Shown piece by piece: positions 30,349 through 42,929 of a DNA stretch of 64,000 nucleotides. The notes under the pieces were generated by a model. The model was not told the DNA's origin. It did no database searches and saw only the letters and a program-made list of their open reading frames with translations. How positions within the stretch are numbered: position 1 is the stretch's first letter; each line of letters starts with the position of its first letter. A program made the translations under genes and the position numbers. The stretch is taken from positions 2,976,001 through 3,040,000 of the forward strand of contig CP110631.1 of NCBI GenBank assembly GCA_026210745.1, read 5' to 3'. Source of the DNA: Exobasidium rhododendri. Taxonomy: Eukaryota > Basidiomycota > Exobasidiomycetes > Exobasidiales > Exobasidiaceae.

Positions 30349-31186
30349 CTACTCTTTGCTCATCTCACTCCTCCATTCACGCACACCTTCATCTTCGTCA
30401 TCCTTGACACCGCTACCTTGAGTTTCCTTGTCACTCGATTGTTTCGCCTCTTCGTTTTCATACTCTTCTTCGTCTTCTAATTCTTCTTTGTAGTGCTCAG
30501 GGTACTTTCTGAAACAATCTTGCATACCTTTGAAGTTTTCCACACAATCAATTCCCTTTGGTTCTTCTTCTGAAAAGACAAAACAACTGAAAGCCTTCTT
30601 GAACTCTTCACCACATGGACCGTGAGCCATTCCGCCTAAACAAGGACAGTCCCAATTGATCGTGTTGGTCTCTGGGTCGAATGCGCTTTCTTGTGATGCC
30701 TGCTCTTCGAGGTCGCTTGTCGCCGACGAGATCGTATCTGCACAAAAGAGTTTCGATAATGACGTGAGTAAGCTCAAAATACATCCTCGCTGCTATTAGT
30801 GGAAATCCTCAGTAGTTCAACTCACCATCGCCATCCTTGTTCTCCTTTGCTTGCTCTACTTCCTGTTCCCTAGTTGACGGTGAAGACTCTTCTTCTTTCT
30901 TTGCCACCTTTTCTGCGACTATCATCCTTTCGGCGTATGATTTTCTGCGTATCGTCTCCAGCGACAGCGGCTTCGTAGTGTAAGCTAGTCCTCCAGCGAC
31001 GATAGTTGCAGCAAGAGCGAGCGGTGCTATCCTCTGCAATGTTCCAGGAGTAGGAGAAGAACCTGAGTTGGACGCAGCTGAGGAATTCATTCTGATCTGA
31101 CTCTTTATTGTCTGACTTGACGGAGCTCGAACAGAGCCGGAAGCCGCTCGAGCCTGACGGATCAGTGTTGACTTCGAAAATGACAT
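30349..31186 (-). CDS. MIA40: Mitochondrial intermembrane-space import and assembly protein MIA40
   Basis: MIA40 is the oxidoreductase that traps and oxidises cysteine-rich proteins entering the intermembrane space. Exons are 31186-30826 and 30737-30349 (249 aa). The N-terminus is a basic presequence ([20 protein letters not shown]) followed by a single membrane segment, [21 protein letters not shown]. This is the membrane-anchored layout of fungal Mia40, not the short animal CHCHD4. The catalytic CPC motif sits in [16 protein letters not shown]. The twin CX9C pairs follow as [11 protein letters not shown] and [11 protein letters not shown]. The tail is acidic. It is divergent from Elongin A. 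Confidence 0.94.
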
Positions 31187-31651
31187 GGTGATAGGAATGA
31201 CTTTCGCTGTTCGGTCGAGGTGGCTGAATGCGTAAAGTCCGGTGAGAAGATTTGAAAGATGACGAAGACCCTAAATTCTGCTACAACCACCCCAAAGGAA
31301 GAAACAGTCAGTTGCAAGGCGAAAAAATATTATTCCACGCGGGTCTCGTCTTAGCTCCGTCCAGCTTTGTCCCAGGTTTGACATTTTCAACAGAGCCGCC
31401 CACTTCAAGAGCGAATAGGGTTGATGATGATTAGACTTGATTAGTTCAGCCTGCTCCACACTGACTACCACTACTATGCCTGAAAGTTGAAATTCCGGAT
31501 GATGCAGTCCATCGCATGCACGTGCCTTGCAGTGACCAGGCTTCTCAATTCGAGCTTGCTACCGGTACTTCATTTATTGCTATGGTCAATGCTACTGAAG
31601 CCAGGAAGGTCTTGACACACACTCACATCACCGTAGACAAGCCTTTCCTCG
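31187..31651. promoter_or_regulatory. Shared upstream region of MIA40 and Elongin A
   Basis: This is a 465-bp gap between divergent starts. A weak 60-codon plus-strand frame (31252-31434, from a TTG) is not convincing. An untranslated leader or first exon of the Elongin A gene could lie here. Confidence 0.45.
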
Positions 31652-32793
31652 ATGAAGGACTGGCAGAGGTCGCCTGAGCCAGTGGGGATGATGGGACCGC
31701 CACACTCGTGCACGGCTGGCCAAGCTGATTCTTACATTGAAGAAGCAACACTCGATTCTGCTGCTGCTGGTAGTAGTTGCAGTCAGGATGAAAGCTCTAC
31801 AGATGCTGAAGAGCTACACCCGGCGATTCGGCAAAGGAAAAAAGTGAATACGACACTTGGAGAAATGACGAAGAAAATCATACTGCAAAAGATACACCTA
31901 TTCGACACGTTTGGAATTACACCGTTCTCTATTGTAAGACCGATCCTAGAACAGTGTACAGCCAAAAAATTATGGTCCCTCGAAGAGCAGTCACCGGTGA
32001 GTGCTGAAGGGGAAGGCTCAAACTTCAGTCCCGCTCTCTGATCCACCTACTTTATCCTTCTTCTCACAAACATAGCATCTTCTCAATCATACGAACTATA
32101 TCTGGAAGAGACTGTGTCTCAAGGAATTCCGAGACTTGGCACAAGCACACGGCTCGGGAGATTTAGAAGAAGTAGACCACTGGAGGGCTTTGTTCGAGGT
32201 GAGTTGACTTGAAGAGCGATTCCGTGCAAGCGATTTCGTGTTCTCATCGTATCGCTTGTTGGGAAATATGGTTTCAGGTCCGACACAGTGCACAGCTAGA
32301 AGCACTCGAAGCAGCCGCAGCTCGTGTGAAGGAGAAATATGCATCGTTGGAAGCAAATCGAGTGGCACATCGAATGAGAGTAGTAGCAGGTACACCCGCC
32401 TTACGATCAAAACCAGTAAGAGGGAAAGGCATGGGAGCATCGAATATCAGTGCTGGAAACCAAACCCCCGGTCAGAGACTGTTAAGTAAAGCAAGGAAGC
32501 AAGGAAACGCTCGGATGCAAATGACGACGGCGATTCGAAACCCAGTCACCATCACTTCTCATTCGAATGCCTTATCGTCATCAACGTCATCATCACTACC
32601 ACCGTTGAAAAGGCCAAGAACAGACGATAGACCAGCAGCGATGTCAATCAATACGAATAAGACTTTTCAACCGCAACAGGGTCAGTCCAATCATCAGCAC
32701 CCGCCCCAATCACCTGTCAACCCGAGCAACATATTCATCACGAAGAGGCGGATCGCAACAGGCGTGTCGAGCAATCACACCAAGCGTTACTGA
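31652..32793 (+). CDS. Elongin A (transcription elongation factor SIII subunit A)
   Basis: Elongin A stimulates RNA polymerase II elongation and can recruit a ubiquitin ligase through Elongin C. Exons are 31652-31996, 32076-32198 and 32278-32793 (327 aa, all phase 0). The conserved domain runs LGEMTKKIILQKIHLFDTFG, ITPFSIVRPILEQC, LWSLEEQSP then, after intron 1, HLLNHTNYIWKRLCLKEFR. This is the F-box/BC-box-like region of the family. The third exon begins with a charged helix (LEALEAAAARVKEKYASLE) and ends in a basic, Ser/Asn/Gln-rich tail. Small for the family, but typical of fungal forms. The ATG at 31652 is the first in the frame. Confidence 0.85.
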
Positions 32794-33103
32794 ACAAGCA
32801 TCATGTGTTCATCCATGTATACTCTCAAATACCAAGCAAGCTCTGTATTTCTACTGTCTATGTCTATTTATACCCTTCCTCCTTTAAGCGGGCGAGCAGT
32901 CATCATTTCGACGTGTACACTGTGCTTTGTTTCTTGCCCCGTCAATATCAAGACTCGACCTGGAAGCTTAGTCTCATCGACATTGACGCCAACTCAGCGA
33001 CCAGATATTTGAGAACATAAGGCACAGCCTGCGTGCAAAGAAAACCAGAGAAAGAAGAGACGTCATGGAGCTGCAGTTCAGTATACGATGACAGAATTCT
33101 CCT
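32794..33103. other. Convergent 3' region, Elongin A and RPA135
   Basis: This 310-bp gap lies between two stop codons on opposite strands. It shows no repeats and no coding frame of note. Confidence 0.5.
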
Positions 33104-36100
33104 TTACACTTTCCACGTCTTGCTACTCACCACAACGTCTAGATCGCCCTTTCCTCTCTTGATGACATTCTCTCGAGGCAGCGTGATAGTCTGCTCTGCA
33201 ATACTACCACCACTACGGTTCCCATTGCCATTTGCGAGGCCGCCGCCACTCTCATCGTCATTGCAGATACGACAGTACTCCCCCTTTGGTCCCAAATGTG
33301 ACCGGCCCGGGGTGTGTCGGTCTAGCGTCTCTACTCCGTGCAAGTTGGCATCTTGGTTGAATCCAAGTGAGATCAACGAACCGCATTGCCTACAGATATA
33401 CGACGTACTGTAATCACTGCAGTTCATGAGTCGATCTTGCAACAGGAAGGAAGTTCCGTGTGCTAGCAGCGCATCTCGTTCCATTTCACCAAATCGAATT
33501 CCACCGGCTCTTTTTCGCCCTTTAATTGGTTGACGAGTGAGTTGATGGACGGGTCCGGTAGTCCGAACTTGGAACTTGTCATTGACCATGTGTCGAAGTC
33601 TTTGGTAGTAGACTACACCGAGATAGATGTCCATCTTTAGCTCTTTCCCCGTTATGCCGGAATACATCGGTTCATGACCGAGAAAGTTGTAACCTGCCGC
33701 TTTCAGCTGTTCGCCAAAGTACTGCACCGGCGTATCGTCTTCCGAAAAGGTGAATGGAGTGGCATCTTGCGCGATACCATGCATTGCCCCTGCCTTTCCT
33801 GCCATACTTTCGATCAGCATGCCAATCGTCATTCTACTTGGGAAAGCATGAGGGTTGATGATAACGTCGGGCGTCATTCCACTCTCGGAGAACGGCATGT
33901 CGATCTCCGGCCACTTTTGACTACAGACACCCTTTTGTCCGTGTCGACTGGAAAACTTGTCACCAATGACAGGGCTTCTCGGTATTCGGTATGTGATCTG
34001 CAATTTGCTGGCTTGCGCATCCGTCGTGTCACTTCCAATCAGACGAACGGTGTCGATGTACGCTTCTTCATCCGTCTTGTACTTCTTGAACATTGTCTTT
34101 CCCGTCGTTTCATCAAAGATGGCACAGATCGGACTGCCTGCCTTTACCTTGTTTGCAACGATAGGAAGACCGTCAAAGTCCAGCTCTTCTCTGAACGGCG
34201 AATCGACTCGGACATCATTGCCAAATCCAAATCGGACAGGCAAGATCGCCGTCGATTTACCAGCACCACTTGCGATGTCCCTCAGATCAATCACTTCTGA
34301 TTTGTAAATCGTCCCATACCCAAATCCTCTTTCGTGTGCACTCTTGTTGAGTATCATGGCATCCTCCATGTCGTAGCCAGTGTAGCTGATGACGGCTACG
34401 ACTGCATTGGCTCCATTGGGTGCATCGTCAAAGCCATATTGATCGTGCAAAGCTGGCCGAACGACGGGAGTTTGAGGTGATTGCAAGCGATACAGCTTGT
34501 TGTCTGTTCGATGCGACAGAGCGGTGGAAGGTGTTCCCATCGTCTGCTTCCCCATTTGACACTGGTAGATGTTACGAGGGCTTTGATTGAAGTCAGAAAA
34601 GGGCGTCATACTAGCAATCAAGCTGAGAAAGCTGCTGGGGCTGTACTCTACATGGGTAGTGTAGTTCTCTTCGATCTCGTCAGGTTGACAAGCGATGTTC
34701 AGGTAGACTTGCTCAAACGATCCGATACTGTCGTCCTTTCCGTTCTGTAACAGCTTGACGGATCGCATCATTCTCGATCGACCGGAGAACAGGTAGAGAC
34801 CGGGAAATTGACCGCTCTTACTCGTCGGTACAAAGCCGATCTCGAGATCATGAGGGACACCAAACGTCTCTTCCGACTTCCAGACACGCAGCGCAGTCGC
34901 CATTTGTTGTGCTAGACGTGGTTTTGCATAGCCCAGGATGCACCCGTCCAATTGAATGACGACGTCCTGCCTTCCGTCGATGACCGGGCTGAAAGGTGAG
35001 ATCATACCCAGGTCAGTCAAAAGTGGAGGGATCGTGGTGGCGTCCAGTGTTCTTGTAATCAGCCTACACGTATGCGAGAAATGATTCAGGAGACCGCAAG
35101 GAGCTCCATCGGGTGTGTGCACAGGGCAAAGGAATCCCCATGACTCTGGTAAGAGCTTTCGAACAGCCGTGGTCTTGAGTTCGGCAAAAAAGGCACCACG
35201 ATGCACGCATCGGAAATGAGAGATGTACCGGTAAAAGTTCAGCTTTTCTGCCACAATGGTAAATCCGCTTGTCTGTTGTAGATCTAGCCCGGTTGGAGAG
35301 GACAGATTCCCGGTAGCTAAGAAGGAGGAGAGTCGACCTCCGATATTTGGATTAATCTTCGAAATCGTTTTGCTGATCCAGGAATTGTTGAAAAAATCGA
35401 CTGCTTTAGGGTTGAGACGCATTTGGCGAGTCAGCTCCCCACGAATCGAGGTGAGATACTCGTCCAGTCTTTCCTTGATGATTTGACCATACAGGAAGCC
35501 AGGCAATAGCACTTCTTGATGTTGAGGCGAGTCAGGATTGTCGACGCAACTTTCACCAGCTACGAGCGAGTAGAGCTTTCTCATCATGAAGATGAGCATC
35601 TTGAACTTTTCCTTTGGGTGATCTAGATGAATAAGGACGATTCGCGAGATAAGCTCCGCTCCAATCTGCATGTCGCTGTAGTCCTCGGGTAGGCCCATTG
35701 CAATGCGGAACTTGCTACCCATATACTCAAGACATTGGTCACCGGTCCACAGATTGTAGCTCTTAAACCCTCGTAGCAACATTTCAACTCTGTCTGTCAA
35801 GAAAGTGTTCTCGTAGTCGTTTTGAATGAGGCCAGTAAAGATTTCTTTGTCAGTCGCATTGATGAGCGCTTTAAGCACCATAACAATGGGGATCATGTAC
35901 TCCTGCTTGCGCATGCTGAATCGTAGAGTGATAGCACCATTTTCCAGGTAGTGAATCGTGTTCGTTACTCCAATAAGATCATCAGGATGGACACATCGAA
36001 TAGAGCAGCCCAATTTCGAGTAGGATGGCCCACGATTGGCAAATGAAGGTCGCTCCAACGCAGTGACGTGATTAGAGCGCGGCAAGATCAAGAACCGCAC

Positions 36101-36954
36101 AAGTCTCTCGTTTCCGTTGATGATAAAGTAGCCTCCTAATTCGTTTGGCTCCTCGTTTTGATCAACTAATTGTCGACTCGTCATGCCGCGAAGATTGCAG
36201 CGATTGGACTGGCGTCGAGATAAAGTGGGTGCGTGAGAGAGCGAGAAAAGGAGAGAGAGAGAGCGAAGAAAAAGGTTCTGTCAGCATTTCACTTCTTCTA
36301 CTAGCTAGATGTCTGGAGTCTCACCTTGACCATGACGGGAACCTGCCCCATATCCCTTTCTTCATACTGCTTTGGTAGACCATTCACACTCCACGATATT
36401 CGAGCAGTCATTCTAGCCTTGTAGCTCATTAGTCTCTCGCGACACTCTGATGGATAGATTCTACTCTGTAGCCCACTCCTTCCTTTATCTGTGCTGGTCG
36501 GCTTACCAAGCGAGACTGACTCGATTCGAAAAGACAGTCTATTCCCCAGGTCTCCCTTAGCAATTGAATCTGCTGTTCCATCGAAGATCACTCGAGGTGA
36601 AATCTTCGTGATAGTCTTCTCGAGCAAGCCAATCCCTTCATTGAGCACAGCCGTTCCTTTCTTCGACCCTTCAGGCGGTGCTACAGATGGATCAGAAGAC
36701 CACAAGGCATTGAATGACTCAATATGTGGAGCCACCAAGTCTTGCAGATCCTGATGCTCGAATTTAGTACTGCTGGGATTCGCAAATCGCTCCTGAATTC
36801 GCAGCGTGTGGAAAGTGTGCGGTTGTTGCCATGGGGCAAGCCCTTCATCCCATTCATCTCCCTTTCCAGTGCGCGGTAGAAAGCTTTGGCCAGAAGGTGG
36901 CGTCGAAGGTCCTGCCGACGATTCAGCGGACGAGGACGACCCGGGCGAAGACAT
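33104..36954 (-). CDS. RPA135: DNA-directed RNA polymerase I second-largest subunit (RPA135)
   Basis: This subunit makes up one half of the RNA polymerase I active centre, which transcribes the large rRNA. Exons are 36954-36325 and 36208-33104 (1244 aa). The intron splits QVPVMVK from SNRCNLRGMTSRQLV, a highly conserved beta-subunit stretch. Further hallmarks are NELGGYFIINGNERLVRFL, ESWGFLCPVHTPDGAPCGLLNH, GYDMEDAMILNKSAHERGF, GDKFSSRHGQKGVCSQ, MTPDVIINPHAFPSRMT, and a C-terminal zinc-binding region with ICRQCGSL and YCRICNDD. GRTARYT-like helicase motifs are absent, as expected. Assignment to Pol I rather than II or III rests on family resemblance of the N-terminal region and spacing; I consider it strong. 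Confidence 0.92.
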
Positions 36955-37170
36955 GGACTAACAGGATGCACAAAGAGGACAGGGTGAAAGCGAAAAGGTG
37001 ACGCTTCAATAACTTCCAGTAATAATTTTTTTTTTTTTAATTTTTTTTTCTCGATTCCCTCTGTTTTATCAATTTCTCGGCCGGCACAACAATTTGGGCT
37101 TGATGTCGCAAGCTTGGGTACTTCGTCGCTTCTTCTCGGAATCGGTGAGGCGGCATCTTCAGCGATATCG
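36955..37170. promoter_or_regulatory. Shared upstream region of RPA135 and MET2
   Basis: This 216-bp gap lies between divergent starts. It contains two T runs at about 37026-37051 separated by AA, a poly(dA:dT) tract of the kind that excludes nucleosomes in fungal promoters. Confidence 0.55.
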
Positions 37171-39010
37171 ATGACCGGCGAGCACAGCAGCATACGTCAG
37201 ATACACGGACCGACATCGCCGCAGTCTGCACACATCGCCTCAGGATCAGGTCAGTCTTATATTCTGTTCCCAACTTTTACCTTGGAGTCTGGTGTCATTC
37301 TTCACAATGTTCCTTTGGCCTACAAGACGTGGGGAACGCTAGACCCCGATAAGAAGAGTAATGCGCTCGTCGTCTGCCATGCTTTGACTGGCAGTGCAGA
37401 TGTAGAAGATTGGTGTGTAGTACGCTGAGAAGTATAAGCGGGATACTCGGCAAGCTCACACTTATCTCGAACTTCCATTTCTGTCTTTCAGGTGGGGCCC
37501 TCTACTTGGACCGGGAAAGGTCTTCGATCCTACACGCTTCTTCATTGTGTGTGCGAATGTATTTGGATCGCCTTACGGCTCAGCAGGACCGTGTACGACA
37601 AAAGGCGGGGAGGACGGAGCTCGCGAAGCCGGCTGGGATGGTCAAGGATGGTGGGGTCCTGAGTTTCCTGCGACGACAGTTCGGGATGATGTACGGGCAA
37701 CAAAACAGTTACTCGACCACCTCGGCGTTGAGCAGATTGCAGCCATCATCGGAGGTTCGATGGGAGGAATGTCTGTCCTAGAGTGGCCTCTACTGTTCCC
37801 GATTCGCTTTCCTCCTCATACGCCTGGTAATGTCGACTTGGAAGCACCAGCTCAACCCGAAAGGCCCTACATCCGAACGATTGTCCCCATTGCAACGGCA
37901 GCAAGACACAGTGCTTGGTGTATTTCATGGGCAGAAGCGCAAAGACAATCGATATATAGCGATCCAGCCTTTGATCATGGCTATTATCATCCCTTATCAC
38001 CTCCAAGAGCGGGACTATCTGCCGCTCGAATGGCAGCCCTCTTGACATATCGAAGTAGAGATAGCTTTGAAAGTCGATTTGGCAGACGAATGGGAGGAAT
38101 TAGAAAGGGAAGCGCAGTAGTGACTCAGGGTACTACTCCCCATGGACAAGGTATCCGAAGGACAAGTGTAGCAGAAGAAGCTGTCAATCATCATAACGAA
38201 GGGAACCAGAGCCCTCGGGTCGAAGCGAAAAGTAGCAACGCTTCTATGCTGTCCCTACTCTCTGGTGATACGAATGCTGCCTTGCCTCCCCCACTGATAT
38301 CTCCTTCCGCCACAAAATCCACCCCTACGCAGGGTCCAGTACCTACACCTTCCACTGGAAAGGTCTTCAGCGCTCAATCATACTTGCGGTATCAAGGGGA
38401 GAAATTTGTAAACCGCTTCGACGCGAATTGCTACATTCATCTGACGAGGAAGATGGACACTCACGATGTGGCAAGGGGGAGAGCTGATTGGGGTCTGGGA
38501 GAAGACAGTAAGAGCCATGAAGCGGAACCAATAGAGGTCGAGGAAATCGAACGGCAAGGTACATCCAAAGGAGAGGTCAATTTAGGAGAAAAGAGACTAC
38601 CAAGAGAAGGGGAAGAGGACGATGACGCTCTGATCAGGGTCCTGAGCTTTTTATCAAGGGGATCCTTCCGATTCGGTGCTCCTCCACCCAGCGTTCAGGT
38701 GGTTTCCATCGAGTCGGATGGTCTCTTCGCACCGCCAGAGCAAGAGATTCTCTTTCAGCTGATCGAAGGCAGCAAACTCGTCAGTGTAAAGTCGACCGAT
38801 GGTCATGACGGGTTCTTGTTAGAGTTTGAACAGATCAACCATCACGTTGAGACGTTCCTGAAAAGCAATCTTGCCGACATCTACCAAGGCGAGGGGGTCG
38901 GCCATTCTGCATGGAAGAATTGGGGTCAATCAGGCAAAGCGGATGGTGCCAGCATAAGACTCGATAAGACGATGCAAGCCAGCGAGGTCGACGACGTGAC
39001 GAGGTGGTAG
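37171..39010 (+). CDS. MET2: Homoserine O-acetyltransferase (MET2)
   Basis: This alpha/beta-hydrolase-fold enzyme makes O-acetylhomoserine from homoserine and acetyl-CoA, the entry to methionine synthesis in fungi. Exons are 37171-37412 and 37492-39010 (586 aa). Motifs are FTLESGVILHNVPLAYKTWG, NALVVCHALTGSADVEDWW (across the intron), GPCTTKGG, the nucleophile Ser at about residue 170 in IGGSMGGMSVLEW, ESDGLFAPPEQ with the acid, and DGHDGFLLEFEQI with the His. A Ser/Pro-rich insert of roughly 70-100 residues lies between RFGRRMGG and YLRYQGEKFVNRFDANCYI, making it longer than usual. The ATG at 37171 is in frame; an ATG at 37103 is in another frame and terminates quickly. Confidence 0.92.
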
Positions 39011-39745
39011 CAAGTCAAAGCCGACAGACTCCATATAGCAGAGCATCATCGAAAGCAATTTCGAACGTCGTACCTTACCCGTTTCAGGAATACAGTGATA
39101 TAGTCAGTCATTCACCTGTATCAATATTCCAAGGATAGCAGCGTGTCATATTGCGAGCTAGGGCGCGTCTCTTTTTGTAGAGAGATATACAACACTGAGT
39201 GGCTCAAAAGTACCTTGATAGTGTGAGCAATAGAATGACGCGGACGGCAACCAGTTTCCATACAATATGGTAGATGAATCTGTAAAGTCTAATTTTCCCT
39301 CTTACATTAGAGTGTATACATAATACAGATGGTAATATCTATACAGTACCTTACTTTACCGGCCCAGACCCAATTTTGCCTGACGGGTGCATCTCCTGGC
39401 CTGCTGCTATCTCGTGTCTTCTCACCCCGCCCATCTACCTCCCGATTTTCTCTCTATTCAGGCTGGGTCTTTAGCTCTTTCCCATCCTCGGTTGACCCCG
39501 TCTCAGCTTTGCGGAAGACAACGACTCCTGCTGGATTACTCTCTAAGCCAACACGGTCCCGAAATTGCTTTAGGCTATAGGGGCTGTATCCGCATAACGA
39601 CTGATCGATCGACCGACCCTCTTTTGACACACCCAGCAAGGCTGCTCCTAGTCCCAATTTTTTAAAAAAGAAAAAAGGGCGCGAACACCCAAACAACCGT
39701 ACCTACAACGTCACTTTAGGTCGCTTTCTCTCTCTCTCTCCTCCA
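39011..39745. other. Intergenic: MET2 3' region and promoter of the next gene
   Basis: This 735-bp stretch lies between two plus-strand genes. A CT run (39726-39742) lies directly before the next ATG, and an A-rich patch occurs at about 39661-39676. Short frames are present but lack coding character. I see no tRNA or 5S rRNA gene. Confidence 0.5.
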
Positions 39746-42707
39746 ATGTACTCTCACTCTCGGTCCTTTGCCCCTCATCCTCAGAGCAGTCATTCAACCA
39801 CACCCGCTTTCCTGTCATCTCACTACTCCCATCAGCCTCCTCCTCCTTCCTCGTCGTCGCATCCGCATCACAACCCACGAGGAACGTCCTCTTCCACCTC
39901 TCATCATCACGTTCTTCAGAATCCACCGCAATCATCTACGGTAGCGTCCCAATTTGCTCCTCAAAGTCCTTCTTCTCCTACGCGTACTCACTATCAACCA
40001 TTCTATCCGAATGTCATACCGGTCAATGACAATCAAGATGCTTGGGATGGGATCACTAATGTTGAAAGTGTTGGAGGGGCCTCGGTGAATACACACGGTC
40101 ATAGCCATGTCCACGAAGGCACGTCTTCATCTGGTCAAGTCGGTCATGGCTCTGGTAGCATTAACAACAGCAGAACAAGTTTTGGTCATAGTGTCAACTT
40201 CTCCCCTTCCTCAAGACCTCGAAACCTCGCTCAACTGCCGAGAGCTGAAAGTTCCTCCAACGTGACATCAAATAGCAGTCGAAGCGCGACAGCAGCCTCC
40301 AAACAAAGTGAGCAGGATGTTCGTTTTATAAAAACAAAGGCAGGTTCATCTTCTTCGGGAGGAGGAGGAGGCGGCAGCGGTGGTGGTGGACCAAACTGGG
40401 GATTGATTGGTAGACAACTATCGCAGATTGCTGGAGACGTCTCCACATCTGTCCGACAAAACGAGCTCGTGATTTCTCTACTTGAAAGATTGGTAGAAAG
40501 AGTTGAGACCACGCCAGGCCCAGTGCTACAGGGTGATTGCTCGAGGAGAGGACGAACTGATCTGTCGGAGCAATCGGATTCAGAACGAGGTGACAATACT
40601 ACTTTGAATACACGTTTCAACAGCCGTAGACAGGACGGGTATCCTTCAGCCGAAGAGACAGCAACACCGTCCAATCACCATGAGCAGCAGCATATTTATG
40701 AGACACGAAATCAGACAGACCCTCCTACCCCTACCTCTGCGGTGGCTCCAACAAATGTACAGGCAGAGTCCAGCAACGCCAACGGGACGCAAACTTCAGT
40801 ACCTTACCTTGCGGATCATATGAACAGCCATTCTTATGACTTTGTTCCTGTGTCACAGTCTGATCAAAATCGCATTCACTACACGGCACCGTTGAGTCAC
40901 TCCTACGATGCTGACTCACGCTCAAGAAAGACGCCACCTCGAGTTCCGTACCTTCTGAATGGTCATCAAACGAATGCCGGTCAGGCTTCGCACAGTACTC
41001 CCACTCACATGCTCTCAACCGCGACGGATTCGACTTCTCGATATCAGCCTACCTCAAATGTCCAAGGAGGAGTCAACGAGAACACTGTCACGGAAGACGA
41101 AACTTACAATCGAATTCCTAGCCCCGTCTTTCCTGATACAGCACCAGCAGATGACGGCCCTTCGAGTGCTTTAGACTTTGCTCAATATTACGCACAAGGA
41201 GACAACGTCGAGAGCCGCAGCAATCGGAATCAAATTGCCCATCGAAGACCTCAAGATTCTCCCCCTCTTCCCTCCTCGGTGAATCATACAATGCACGTCC
41301 TGAACCTGACGCAACAGCAAGAACGCCATCAGCAATCATCGAAAATGCCCTCGTCGATCACTTCTGCAAGACAAAGGGAACCGAGTCATGTGTCGGCTGC
41401 TCAAGCTGTCGGTTTCGGATCATTAGAAGGTGCAGGAGTTGTCATACCGGTCTCTTCCACTTCCTCCTCCTCGGTCACTCCTGCTTCCAGGCCGAACACT
41501 GCCGCAAGAACGACTGGCGACGGAGTGCACGGAGATCGATCGATGGCATCTGGTATGGGCGACATGACTGAAGAAGACGGAGGGGTGGGTGGTGATGGCG
41601 GCAACAATGATGATGCGAATGAACCGGCAAATGACCTCTGGAAGCTATGGCTTCAACCGAAAGAATCGCACCAACGCAAGGAGATACCGAGAGCCAAGTA
41701 TAGATCAGCAAAGCAAGTGAAGCAAGAACGTAAAGATAAGACAAAGAGGAGCATGTCTACTATTGGTCGAATACCGCTAAAGGAATACCTGGAGGTGGGG
41801 CCGGACTACAAATTAGTTCGGAGGGAAGCTCGTTCCGTGTATAATATGTGGTTGGCACTCAACATCAGGTTAGCCAAGCAAGATCCAGAGAGATTGATGG
41901 CTTGCTACCATAAGTTGGAGTACGAGTATCCCATCTTGGCAGACTGTGAAGATCACTGGAAGGCGAAAGAGTTGATGTTGCAAGTGATAGACAACGCTAT
42001 TGACGAGATTGCATTTCATCGTAGGAGGGTGAGTGAAGGAAGGGGATGAGAAGGAATATTTGGTAGGTTCTGTACTGATGTTCACCCCTATTCCTTCACG
42101 CATTTCCGGCACTGACCCGCAGGAAGAGCGAAAAGCCAGGCAGATCTCAGAACGTCGAGGTAGGATGGACGCCCTTGAGCTTGATCCGAGGACTGGCGAA
42201 AGAAGGAACGCCTCCTCTGCTGGCCTGTACTCTACGGAGGAGACAAGGCCGAGCACTAGAAGGAAGAAGGGAACAACGGCTTCGAATCCATCTGATAAAC
42301 GAAACTCAGACGAAGAGGTCAATGAGATCTTCACGTCTTCCCAGCAGAAAGAGAAGCCGCAGCCGCAGCCGCCGCATCAAGAGCATCAACAGCAGCAAAC
42401 ATCCTCTTCGAGTGGTAATGCTTCGGAGCCTCACATGAGCGTCTACGAACAGGCGGGACTTCTGCCACGCCCTAGTGCTCAACGTCTCACGCCACAACAA
42501 GGATCACTGCCTGCTCCGCCGCCCCCTGCACCCACACCACAACAGCAGCAGAAACAGCAGCAGCAGCAGCAGCAACAAGACTGGACTCATGCTGGTGAGA
42601 ATGCAAACCTGTTTGCTCGATCTCAAAGTTTCAGCGATCAACAGCAACCCATTCCAGGTAGGTCTACAGCGAGAAAAAATGCACAAATTCACAGCCATGG
42701 ATGGTAA
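39746..42707 (+). CDS. Ser/Gln/His-rich protein of unknown function with a conserved-looking helical segment
   Basis: Exon 1 is 39746-42028 and exon 2 42123-42707 (955 aa). The first 600 residues are low-complexity, rich in Ser, His, Pro, Asn and Gln, with a Gly run. An ordered part follows (about residues 630-780), containing NDLWKLWLQPKESHQRKEIP, KRSMSTIGRIPLKEYLEVG, ARSVYNMWLALNIRLAKQDP, LEYEYPILADCEDHWKAKEL and, across the intron, AFHRRREERKARQISERRGR. A polyQ run lies near the end. A further intron is possible (donor 42658, acceptor ending 42764), which would replace the last residues and move the stop to 42811. Composition suggests a nuclear regulatory protein, but this is only inference. 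Confidence 0.75.
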
Positions 42708-42929
42708 GAGGAAATTGGGTTTTATTTGTCAATCAAATTCTCGTCAAAGCGTAACATCTTGTAGACTTGGTTGTAAAGTCTACAAATGGAAATAGAAGAA
42801 TCAGCGTGTGAGAAAAGATGAAGAAGGAAAACGACGAAAGGGGCGGGTAATACTTTGAGGGCAGACTACATTAGATAATGCGCGAGTAAGGACAGACAGA
42901 GGGGGCCTTTCGTTTGATCCTGTACTTGC

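Noticed and set aside
31252-31434. Plus-strand 60-codon frame upstream of Elongin A containing CYNHPKG
   Set aside because: It starts at TTG, has no clear splice donor leading into Elongin A and lacks a recognisable domain. It was considered as a first exon but not supported.
37103-37173. Upstream ATG giving a basic, mitochondrial-like peptide before MET2
   Set aside because: The frame ends within about 24 codons and the only splice option would be an 18-nt intron, too short to be real.
39560-39700. Structured-looking stretch considered as a 5S rRNA or tRNA gene
   Set aside because: No A/B box pair, T-arm or 5S internal control region could be matched.
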